Positions 8,114-15,219 of a DNA stretch of 64,000 nt are shown here, in pieces (the stretch's first letter is position 1; each line of letters starts with the position of its first letter). The DNA is from Persicitalea jodogahamensis (GTDB lineage Bacteria; Bacteroidota; Bacteroidia; Cytophagales; Spirosomataceae), in NCBI RefSeq assembly GCF_014651615.1, contig NZ_BMXF01000002.1, positions 985,629 through 1,049,628 of the forward strand. The letters run 5' to 3'. The notes beneath the pieces were generated by a model, which worked only from the letters and a program-made list of their open reading frames with translations, was not told where the DNA came from and did no database searches. Made by a program: the position numbers and the translations under genes.

Positions 8114-8962
8114 TTAGGCATTCTCGTAATCTTTCAGCCAGGTTCCGCAACGGTAGCAGTACTTGGCATTGTACAGATGACCTTCCGCCGAACAATTGGG
8201 ACAGCTGTTCTGGGTACTTAAAGCCGGCTCGCCGGCATTGGCTTTGGTCATTTCACTGGTGATAATTCCGGTCGGGATGGCAATGATAGCGTAGCCCAGG
8301 ATCATGATCAGGCTGGCGATAAACTGCCCGGTGACACTCTGGGGGGCGATGTCGCCATAGCCTACGGTGGTTAACGTTACGATAGCCCAATATACGCTTT
8401 TGGGAATACTCGTAAAACCACTCTCATGATCTTCCACCAGATACATGACCGCACCCAGCACGATGCAAATCAGCAGAATGGCGAACAGAAAGACCAGGAT
8501 TCGGGTACGACTGGCGCGGAGCGCGTTGGTGATCTTTTGCGACTCACCCACATAATGATGCAGTTTCAGAATGCGGAAAATCCTCAGCAGCCGAAGCGCC
8601 CGGAAAGCCACAAGTACCTGCGTGCCGACGAGAAACAGGGAAATGTATTTGGGAATAGTAGACAGGAAGTCGATCAGTCCATAAAAGCTGAAAATATAGC
8701 TGAGAGGCCGCCTCACGGTTATAATGCGGGCGATGTACTCGATCGTGAAGAGGGCGGTAACGACCCATTCGGCAATATTGAAAAATTCAAAGTACTGGTC
8801 GTTCAATTGCTCGACGCTTTCCAGCATGACGAGCAACACGCTGAAAAGGATGAGCCAGAGCAGAATCACATCAAAGAGTTTTCCGGCTTTGGTGTCAGCT
8901 TCGTAAATTATTTCGTGGAGGTCATACCGCCAATCTTTTTTGATGGGGCGCTCGTCGTTCAT
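8114..8962 (-). CDS. Voltage-gated-type potassium channel with C-terminal zinc ribbon
   Basis: A 282-residue inner-membrane protein with the six-helix ion transporter fold. The S4-like helix carries Arg at 121, 124, 127 and 130 (RALRLLRIFRILKL), the pore has the potassium selectivity filter TVGYGD at 199-204, and S6 follows (ILGYAIIAIPTGI). The C-terminus is unusual: two Cys pairs at about 254/257 and 269/272 (CPNC and CYRCG) form a zinc ribbon instead of the more common RCK or cyclic-nucleotide domain. Role: potassium flux or membrane potential control; the gating signal is unknown. Confidence 0.92.
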   Translation of the reverse strand: MNDERPIKKDWRYDLHEIIYEADTKAGKLFDVILLWLILFSVLLVMLESVEQLNDQYFEFFNIAEWVVTALFTIEYIARIITVRRPLSYIFSFYGLIDFLSTIPKYISLFLVGTQVLVAFRALRLLRIFRILKLHHYVGESQKITNALRASRTRILVFLFAILLICIVLGAVMYLVEDHESGFTSIPKSVYWAIVTLTTVGYGDIAPQSVTGQFIASLIMILGYAIIAIPTGIITSEMTKANAGEPALSTQNSCPNCSAEGHLYNAKYCYRCGTWLKDYENA

Positions 8963-9003
8963 AGGATCAGGTACTTTGGCCTAAATTCAAAGATAGCCCT
9001 AAT

Positions 9004-9363
9004 TCAGCTAAACAGGGACTGGTATACATTGGCATCGAAACCGACCGCTATAATCCCTGAATCCTCTTTTTCCAATACCGGCCGTTTAATGGCCGAAGTA
9101 TTGTGGAGCAAAAACTCAGCCGCCGATTCAGTGTCGGTTATTTTGGCTTTTTCTTCTTCCGACAGCCGCCGCCAGGTAGTTCCGGCCCGGTTGAGGAGTT
9201 TCTCCCAGGGGTACTGAGCCAGCCATTCGTTTAGTTTTTGGCGGGTAATTCCGCTTTTCTTGTAGTCATGAAATTCGTAGGACACGTCGTTGGCATCCAG
9301 CCATTTTCGGGTTTTTCTGATTGTGTCGCAGTTTGGGATGCCGTACAGTTTTAAATTATCCAA
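9004..9363 (-). CDS. ArsC/Spx-type thioredoxin-fold reductase (YffB-like)
   Basis: A 119-residue protein of the ArsC family with one Cys, Cys12 in NCDTIRK, and the late TSAIKRPVLE motif near residues 89-98 that carries the basic residue of the family. The pattern fits the YffB-like branch, which uses glutathione or another thiol; true arsenate reduction is not shown and no ars genes are nearby. The start is a TTG at 9363: going upstream in frame a stop is met after six codons and there is no ATG, while the TTG gives the expected LKLYGIPNCDT N-terminus. Confidence 0.85.
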   Translation of the reverse strand: MDNLKLYGIPNCDTIRKTRKWLDANDVSYEFHDYKKSGITRQKLNEWLAQYPWEKLLNRAGTTWRRLSEEEKAKITDTESAAEFLLHNTSAIKRPVLEKEDSGIIAVGFDANVYQSLFS

Positions 9364-9495
9364 TTTTAGTGATAAAGGTTATAATGGTAGAATTTCAGTA
9401 TTGAGCCCTTCCGTATTTCTGCCCGCTTCGTTGGCAAAATGTTCTTTCCGTAAAGATGATAAAAAACCATTCTACGCCTTCCGGGTTGTGAAGCT

Positions 9496-9933
9496 ATGAA
9501 AATAACGCTCCGCACAAAAGTCAGTGCTTCCCTTTCTGCCGTTTGGCAGGGTTTCGATGAATCGCTTTTCGAGAAGCTTAGTCCTCCTTTTCCGCCTGTC
9601 AAACTAGCGCGCTTCGATGGCAGCAACGAAGGTGATGTAGTTTCGCTGGAACTGAATTTTATTTTTTTCAGGCAAAAGTGGGTGAGCCACATTGTCGAGC
9701 AGCGCGAAACAGAACAGGAAATCTATTTCATCGATAAAGGAGTAAAACTACCCTTTTTCCTGTCCTTCTGGCGACACAAACATCGGTTGATTCGTGACCC
9801 GTCGGGCGGCACCATTATCGCCGATGAGATCGAGTACCGAACTCCATTCCTTCTCCTTGATTATCTCATGTACCCGGTCATGTGGGCGCAGTTTGCCTAT
9901 CGCGGGCCGATTTATAAGAAGATATTTTCCTGA
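9496..9933 (+). CDS. SRPBCC-family ligand-binding protein
   Basis: A 145-residue cytoplasmic protein with the START/Bet v1-like order: first strand MKITLRTKVSAS, a helical lid WQGFDESLFEKL, beta strands through FFRQKWVSHIVEQ and DPSGGTIIADEIEYRTP, and a last long helix LLDYLMYPVMWAQFAYR. Such proteins bind hydrophobic ligands or act as cyclases; no catalytic residues can be assigned. Divergent from the ArsC-like gene with a 132-base gap in which I see no clear promoter. Confidence 0.75.
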   Translation: MKITLRTKVSASLSAVWQGFDESLFEKLSPPFPPVKLARFDGSNEGDVVSLELNFIFFRQKWVSHIVEQRETEQEIYFIDKGVKLPFFLSFWRHKHRLIRDPSGGTIIADEIEYRTPFLLLDYLMYPVMWAQFAYRGPIYKKIFS

Positions 9934-10022
9934 AAGTGTGAATATGGGTGCGGCCCACTTTTTCTGTTAGAAAAGTACTTTCCTTTGCTTTGGTAGGTAA
10001 TCTATCCAACAACCAAAGCAAC

Positions 10023-10802
10023 ATGAACCTTCACTTACAGGATAAAGTAATCATCGTCACGGGCGGAGCCAAAGGAATTGGCGAAGGAATCTGTGAGGTT
10101 TTGGCCGCTGAAAGAGCCATTCCCGTTATCATCGGGCGAAACGAAGCCGACAACGAGGCTACGGTACAGCAGCTGAAATCAGGCGGTGCGAAGGCCTATT
10201 CGGTCAAAGCCGAGCTATCGGATCCCAAAGCATGTGCGAACGCCGTGGCGGACGTGGCAGCGCAGTTTGGCCGCATCGAGGGGCTGGTCAACAACGCAGG
10301 GGTGAATGATGGAGTCAACCTGGAGAATGGTAGTTATGATGCCTTCGTAGCCTCTTTGCACAAAAACCTCGTGCACTACTACCTGATGGCCCATTACGCG
10401 TTGCCCTATTTGAAGAAATCGGGCGGTGCGATTGTGAACATAGGTTCAAAAACCGCCGAAACAGGGCAGGGGGGTACTTCGGCTTACGCCGCCGCCAACG
10501 GAGGGCGCAACGCCCTCACCCGCGAATGGGCTGTGGAATTGCTACCGTACAGCATCCGCGTCAATGCCGTGATCGTGGCCGAGTGCTTCACCCCCATGTA
10601 CGCCGACTGGATAAAAACGCTGCCTGATCCTGAGGGAAAGCTGGACGAAATCACAGCCAGAATTCCGCTGGAAAACCGCATGACGACTGCCGAAGAAATC
10701 GCGAACATGGTAGCTTTTCTGCTTTCACCACGTTCCAGTCACACCACCGGGCAGTTGATTCATGTCGACGGTGGGTACGTGCACCTGGACCGGGCGATCT
10801 AA
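10023..10802 (+). CDS. Short-chain dehydrogenase/reductase with Asn in place of the catalytic Lys
   Basis: A 259-residue cytoplasmic SDR. Seen: TGGAKGIG at 13-20 (NAD(P) binding), NNAG at 90-93, the catalytic Ser near 142 (NIGSK), Tyr155, and then AAAN, so position 159, normally Lys in YxxxK, is Asn. The C-terminal half (LTREWAVELLPYSIRVNAV, SSHTTGQ, VDGGYVHLD) resembles the L-fucose dehydrogenase-like branch of SDRs, in which I recall similar YAASNGGRN-type motifs, so the change may be a family trait. The ATG at 10023 is chosen; an upstream extension to 9948 lacks SDR similarity. Convergent with the enolase-superfamily gene. Substrate probably a sugar or polyol (inference). Confidence 0.85.
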   Translation: MNLHLQDKVIIVTGGAKGIGEGICEVLAAERAIPVIIGRNEADNEATVQQLKSGGAKAYSVKAELSDPKACANAVADVAAQFGRIEGLVNNAGVNDGVNLENGSYDAFVASLHKNLVHYYLMAHYALPYLKKSGGAIVNIGSKTAETGQGGTSAYAAANGGRNALTREWAVELLPYSIRVNAVIVAECFTPMYADWIKTLPDPEGKLDEITARIPLENRMTTAEEIANMVAFLLSPRSSHTTGQLIHVDGGYVHLDRAI

Positions 10803-10828
10803 GCAATGTCGAAATGAGTGAATTAGGG

Positions 10829-10910
10829 AATGTCGGAATATTAGCCTCGGAACTCAGAGATGTGAACTCAATTTTTATTCCGACATTCCGACGTTCCGAC
10901 ATTCACAAAT
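10829..10910. repeat. Inverted repeat with a short tandem array between convergent genes
   Basis: GAATGTCGGAAT at 10829-10840 is matched exactly by its reverse complement at 10878-10889. The right arm lies in a small tandem array of an 8-base unit (ATTCCGAC, then a copy starting GTTCCGAC) running to about 10905. There is no long U tract, so a terminator role is uncertain; it may be a dispersed intergenic repeat. Confidence 0.5.
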
Positions 10911-10923
10911 TCCACATTGATCC

Positions 10924-12417
10924 TTAGCTCCACTCCCGGTCCCACGAATCTTTGGTGTTCCATTCGTCGGTGGGGGCGAAAAGCTGCGTACCGGGTTTCA
11001 GGTGCTGCTTCACTACTTCTTCCACCACCTCGATGCCCAAACCGGGCGCATCGGGAACGGGAGCAAATCCATTAACTACCAGTGGCTGGGTCGATTTGAC
11101 CATGCTCTCCCACCATGGGATATCCACCGAGTGGTGTTCCAAAGCGATAAAGTTTTCGGTAGCCGCGGCACAGTGAACGTTGGCCATAAAGGCCACGGGC
11201 GTCCCGGCAAAGTGCATCGCCATCGGCACGCCATGTTCTTCGGCGTAGTCACCGATTTTCTTGGTTTCCAGCAGACCGCCCGAACTTGCCAGGTCAGGGT
11301 GGATCATGTCCACGGCGTGGGCATCGATGAGCTTGATGAACTCTTCTTTGAGGAAAATATCCTCACCGGTGAGCGTGGGTGTATTTATGGCGTCGGTAAT
11401 CTGCCGCCACTTGTCTGTGTAGTTCCAGGGAATCAGGTCCTCCATCCAGGCGAGCTGGTATTTCTCAATCGCGTTGCCAAGGCGGATGGCCGTGTTGACA
11501 TCGAAGTGTCCGAAATGGTCGGCGGCCAGGGGAATCTCATAACCCACCGCGTCGCGGACATTCGACACAAATTCCACCATAGCTTCCAGACCCTTATCGG
11601 TGATTTGTACGGACGTAAAAGGGTGTTTGGTCATACCGTAGTCGCCCAGTTTGCCCCGATTACTACCATCGCTCCACTGTTTTTTTACAAGCCAGTCTTT
11701 TGCCCCGATGAGTGCGCCGGGCATGTCGGCTACCAGCTGAATGCCGAAATCCATTTTCAGGAACGTATAGCCTTTATCCATCCGCTCCTTCTTCATTTTT
11801 ATAGCAAAGTCAGCGGGCGTCTTTACCTCCGGGGTGTCGGCGTAGATCCGGACATCGTCGCGGAACTTACCGCCCAGCAACTGGTAGGCCGGTACGTTAT
11901 AGGCTTTTCCTGCCAAATCCCAAAGGGCCATTTCTACGCCGCAGACGCCGCCTGCGCCCCGGCTGTGGGTGCCGAATTGCTTGATTTTCTTAAAAAGCTT
12001 CTCGACGTTACAGGGATTCTCGCCCAGCAGACGACTTTTGAGCATCAGTGCGTACTTCGGACTGGCCCCGTCGCGTACCTCGCCCCAACCAACCAAGCCC
12101 TGATTGGTGTCGATGCGAATGATCGGACAAGTCATAGGTGCTCCCACCACGGTAGCGATGCGCATATCGGTGATTTTCAGGTCCGAGGGTTTGGAGTCAC
12201 GCTTTACTTTTTGGGAGATAAACTCCATTTCCTGATCCACCTTGCCATCGAAGGCCATGCCGAGCGTTAATCCACCCAATGCGGCTTTGCGAAAAAAATC
12301 ACGACGGCCATCACCACGGCCACCGGTGCGCAGCGACGCATTAATTCCTGCCAGTTCGGAGCCTGCCTCTTTCCTGGCTGGCAGATTATTGAGCAGATTT
12401 TGTAAATGCTTTTTCAT
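10924..12417 (-). CDS. Tat-exported enolase-superfamily (mandelate racemase/muconate lactonizing) enzyme
   Basis: A 497-residue protein. The N-terminus has a twin-arginine motif, RRDFFRKA at 38-45, before a hydrophobic stretch, so export by Tat is likely. The barrel carries the metal ligands Asp300 (AADHFGHF), Glu326 (WMEDLIPW) and Glu352 (TGEDIF), the general-base pair Lys221-x-Asp223 (FLKMDFG) and His402 (MAMHFAGTP). This fits an acid-sugar dehydratase or epimerase of the MR subgroup; the exact substrate is not deducible. It is divergent from an exported RraA-family gene (124-base gap) and convergent with an SDR, together suggesting sugar-acid metabolism. Confidence 0.87.
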   Translation of the reverse strand: MKKHLQNLLNNLPARKEAGSELAGINASLRTGGRGDGRRDFFRKAALGGLTLGMAFDGKVDQEMEFISQKVKRDSKPSDLKITDMRIATVVGAPMTCPIIRIDTNQGLVGWGEVRDGASPKYALMLKSRLLGENPCNVEKLFKKIKQFGTHSRGAGGVCGVEMALWDLAGKAYNVPAYQLLGGKFRDDVRIYADTPEVKTPADFAIKMKKERMDKGYTFLKMDFGIQLVADMPGALIGAKDWLVKKQWSDGSNRGKLGDYGMTKHPFTSVQITDKGLEAMVEFVSNVRDAVGYEIPLAADHFGHFDVNTAIRLGNAIEKYQLAWMEDLIPWNYTDKWRQITDAINTPTLTGEDIFLKEEFIKLIDAHAVDMIHPDLASSGGLLETKKIGDYAEEHGVPMAMHFAGTPVAFMANVHCAAATENFIALEHHSVDIPWWESMVKSTQPLVVNGFAPVPDAPGLGIEVVEEVVKQHLKPGTQLFAPTDEWNTKDSWDREWS

Positions 12418-12540
12418 TTTTCAAAATTTTAAACGAGTGTAGGAATAGAACAGGAGACTTGAAAAGAGTGGAACGGATTCAGTAAGTAAAAAGAGCGATG
12501 TTTTGCTTTTTACTACCTGCAACCTAAATCCATAAAGAAC

Positions 12541-13473
12541 ATGAAACGATTATTCCTACTCTTTTCCCTAATTGGCATTTTTTCGCTGTCGCAAAGTGCA
12601 TCGGCTCAGTCGGTTCAGGCAACCAAAGAAGATATTGCCGCTTACTCGCCCGACTGGAAGGGCGAGCGCTCGGCCGATGGCCGCCCGCGCGTATCGGACG
12701 ACCTCGTGCGCCGCGCCCGCAACATTTCGCTGGAAGAAGCCTGGGGTGTATTGCGAAACGAAGGCTACCACAACCAGTTTGTGGGTGACTGGAAGATCAT
12801 GCGTCCCGAGCAACCAATGGCCGGCCGCGCTCTGACAGTGACGTATATGCCCTCACGCCCTGACATGGAAAATGCTATTAAGGAACAGGGGAAAAAAGAG
12901 AAGCGCAGCGGGGCAACCAACTCATGGCCCATCGATATGCTCACCGAAGGCGACATATATATTGCCGATGGATTTGGCAAGATTCAGGATGGTACTTTGA
13001 TCGGCGACAACCTGGGCAATTCGATTTACGCCAAATCCAAAAACGGCGTTATTTTCGACGGCTCGGTGCGCGACCTGGAAGGGCTGAAAGCCATCGAAGG
13101 CTTCAATGCCTGGGTACGTGGCTATGATCCGTCCTACATTCAGGGTATGGTAGTAGGCTGCATCAACTGCCCCACCCGGATTGGTCGGGCAACGGTACTA
13201 CCCGGCGATTTGATTTTGGCCAAGGAAGAAGGCATCGTCTTTATTCCCGCCCACCTCGCCGAAAAAGTGGTGATCAATTCGGAGTTTGTTGCCCTGAAAG
13301 ATAAATTTGGCCATATGCGCCTCCGGGAGGGGAAGTACACGCCCGGAGAAATAGACACCCGATGGAACGACACGATCAAGGCTGACTTTTTGAAATGGGT
13401 CAAAGACAACCCCAAAGAAGCGCCCATGACCAGTCAGCAGTTGGATGAGTTTTTGAAGGGAAGGACGTGGTAG
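12541..13473 (+). CDS. Exported RraA-family (HMG aldolase-like) protein
   Basis: A 310-residue protein with a Sec signal peptide (cleavage after SASAQ, near residue 22). The RraA/HMG-aldolase core lies about residues 130-260: GDIYIADGFG, the GDNLGN loop near 155-160, and the catalytic/metal motif DGSVRD at 173-178 with Arg177 and Asp178 conserved. Family members with these residues cleave 4-hydroxy-4-methyl-2-oxoglutarate or decarboxylate oxaloacetate with Mg2+; the E. coli RraA that inhibits RNase E is a relative without that role in general. Export makes an RNase-regulator function very unlikely here. Divergent partner of the Tat-exported enolase-superfamily gene. Confidence 0.85.
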   Translation: MKRLFLLFSLIGIFSLSQSASAQSVQATKEDIAAYSPDWKGERSADGRPRVSDDLVRRARNISLEEAWGVLRNEGYHNQFVGDWKIMRPEQPMAGRALTVTYMPSRPDMENAIKEQGKKEKRSGATNSWPIDMLTEGDIYIADGFGKIQDGTLIGDNLGNSIYAKSKNGVIFDGSVRDLEGLKAIEGFNAWVRGYDPSYIQGMVVGCINCPTRIGRATVLPGDLILAKEEGIVFIPAHLAEKVVINSEFVALKDKFGHMRLREGKYTPGEIDTRWNDTIKADFLKWVKDNPKEAPMTSQQLDEFLKGRTW

Positions 13474-13491
13474 GATAGTGTTAAATCAGTA

Positions 13492-13513
13492 GATACGCGG
13501 CATGCCGCGTATC
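13492..13513. repeat. Perfect 22-base palindrome, REP-like or operator-like
   Basis: Half-site GATACGCGGCA is followed at once by its exact reverse complement, so the element has no loop. It sits 19 bases after the RraA stop codon and has no U tract on either side. It could be a REP-type repeat, a protein-binding site or part of a transcription end signal. Confidence 0.55.
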
Positions 13514-13605
13514 GTGGGCGAAAGCAGCCTCTGTACACTGTGTTCCCACAACCTTTTGATCACTAACGTATATTTATCCAGATTTCCAGCTTTTTCCAAC
13601 CAACC

Positions 13606-14013
13606 ATGAAACGAAGAGAAGTGCTCCGTCTGCTGGGCCTGCTGCCCGCTGGGCTGGCCGCCTGCAATAGCAAATTCCCAAGTGCGCCCACGGTGGTCAT
13701 GGGCAAAGTGGTGGATGAAAACGGAATGCCCGTAATGGGAATAGAGCTGACCCTTGGCGGAATTAAAAAGAAAGGCGTCTCACCAATACCGACCTTCGAT
13801 GTACGAACGGAAACCGACCGCAACGGCGAGTACAGGCTGTCTCATGTCGTGCCGAGTGGCACTGACTTTATTGAGTTCGTACCTGCAACCGGCACCAAAT
13901 ACATCCCGTACATCGAACGTGACGGTCAATATGAGATTTTAGGATCTTTTGTTATTCGATCGAGCGACTACGGCACGAATAAGACTGTAAACCTTCAAGT
14001 CAGGAAGCTCTAA
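13606..14013 (+). CDS. Small lipoprotein with carboxypeptidase-regulatory-like (Ig-like) domain
   Basis: A 135-residue protein. The N-terminus has RRE followed by a hydrophobic run and a lipobox ending at Cys20 (AGLAAC), so it is probably a lipoprotein, possibly Tat-routed. The rest is one beta-sandwich domain of the carboxypeptidase D regulatory type: VVMGKVVDENGMPVMGIELTL and the TDRNGEYRLSHV motif. Such domains are usually fused to TonB receptors; here it stands alone. Role unknown. The preceding gap carries the 22-base palindrome. Confidence 0.75.
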   Translation: MKRREVLRLLGLLPAGLAACNSKFPSAPTVVMGKVVDENGMPVMGIELTLGGIKKKGVSPIPTFDVRTETDRNGEYRLSHVVPSGTDFIEFVPATGTKYIPYIERDGQYEILGSFVIRSSDYGTNKTVNLQVRKL

Positions 14014-14172
14014 TCATTTGATTATGAAGATGATAACCTCACTCAGGCTATTGGTGCTAACCAGTGTAATCCGCGGTTTTGTTTTGAGGGACAAAGTGAC
14101 AAAGACACAAAAGACTGGAATAAAAAAATCAATTGTGAAGCTTTTCAAGACCCGGAGTCATCTCTAATTCAT

Positions 14173-15219
14173 ATGGAATTACCCGAATTCGAACTTATTT
14201 TTGAGAAAATAGCCCCCCTCCGCGTAGGCGTGATTGGTGACTTTGCTGTGGATTTTTATTTTGACTTGATAAAAAACACGGGTGAGATTTCCCTGGAAAC
14301 CGGGCAGGAGGTATGGTGGGGCAGCCGGCCACGTACTTCGTTGGGGGCCGCAGGGAACGTGGTACAAAATTTGGCTGCATTGGGCGTGGGATTTATTAAA
14401 GTTTTTGGGGCGGTGGGGCGCGATGTGTACGGCCGGGAAATGCTTGATTTGTTGCAAAAACTGGATGTGGATACTGCCGGAATCAGTATGCCGGGCGAGG
14501 GGTGGGATACCTGTGTGTATACCAAACCTCTGCAAAAAAATGTGGAGCTGAACCGGCTCGATTTCGGAACCCACAATTGCCTGAGCGATGAAAATTTCGA
14601 AGAGATCCTGATGAGTCTGGAATCTCAGATGGCTGACCTCGACGTGCTGATTATCAACCAGCAGTTTCCCGCCCCGCTGTTGACCGGGGGCCGCGTCGTG
14701 CTACTTAATAAATTGATTGTAAAGTACCCTTCCGTTTTTGTTCTGGCCGATATGCGAACCTTTGGCCTGGCGCTGCGGGGAGTCACTTTAAAAGTAAATA
14801 CAGAGGAACTAGCTCGTCTTCTCCAATTGGAAGGTTACGAGAACTGGAATGCGGAAGAATGCAGCCGTTACGGCAGGCAACTAGCCCAAATCATCGACGG
14901 TCCCGTACTTATCACGCATGGCGAACACGGCATGTATCACGTTTCGGAAAAAGTGACTCAGCATAGCGAAGCGCTTCGGCTGGAAGGCGAACTTGATACG
15001 GTCGGTGCGGGCGATACGGCCGTCGCGGCTTTTGCCGCCAGTGCGGGAGCCAAAGTTTCGATTGAAGATGCACTAAAACTGGCCAACTTTGCTGCCGCGG
15101 TCACCGTCCAGAAAAAAAATCAAACCGGAACCGCCACTCCAGAAGAAGTTGTAAGAATAGGACAAAGTACCTTGTTTGTAAATAGCGAATTATTCACTCA
15201 ATCTCTCATTCAAAATTGA
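14173..15219 (+). CDS. PfkB/ribokinase-family carbohydrate kinase
   Basis: A 348-residue cytoplasmic sugar kinase. Seen: the N-terminal VGVIGDFAVDFYFD, the GAAGNV motif at 58-63, and the ATP-site signature DTVGAGDT at 275-282 with Asp281 as catalytic base. The N-terminal pattern with LGAAGNVVQNLAALG resembles the kinase half of HldE/RfaE, but no nucleotidyltransferase domain follows, and the partner gene is an AGE-type epimerase, so a free-sugar kinase role is also possible. Its TGA stop overlaps the TTG start of the epimerase gene, indicating a coupled operon. Confidence 0.87.
   Translation: MELPEFELIFEKIAPLRVGVIGDFAVDFYFDLIKNTGEISLETGQEVWWGSRPRTSLGAAGNVVQNLAALGVGFIKVFGAVGRDVYGREMLDLLQKLDVDTAGISMPGEGWDTCVYTKPLQKNVELNRLDFGTHNCLSDENFEEILMSLESQMADLDVLIINQQFPAPLLTGGRVVLLNKLIVKYPSVFVLADMRTFGLALRGVTLKVNTEELARLLQLEGYENWNAEECSRYGRQLAQIIDGPVLITHGEHGMYHVSEKVTQHSEALRLEGELDTVGAGDTAVAAFAASAGAKVSIEDALKLANFAAAVTVQKKNQTGTATPEEVVRIGQSTLFVNSELFTQSLIQN

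Noticed and set aside
8426-9217. Plus-strand open frame of 263 codons
   Set aside because: Antisense to the potassium channel gene and crosses into the ArsC-like gene; no family features.
9004-9363. Arsenic resistance gene
   Set aside because: The protein is of the YffB-like branch with one Cys and there is no ars operon context.
11002-12270. Long plus-strand open frame of 422 codons
   Set aside because: It lies exactly opposite the enolase-superfamily gene, has no motif and unusual composition; it results from codon bias in the real gene.
14024-14167. 47-codon frame between the small lipoprotein and the PfkB gene
   Set aside because: Starts with a hydrophobic stretch but continues into a Lys/Thr-rich tail without motif; too short and in a likely leader region to call.
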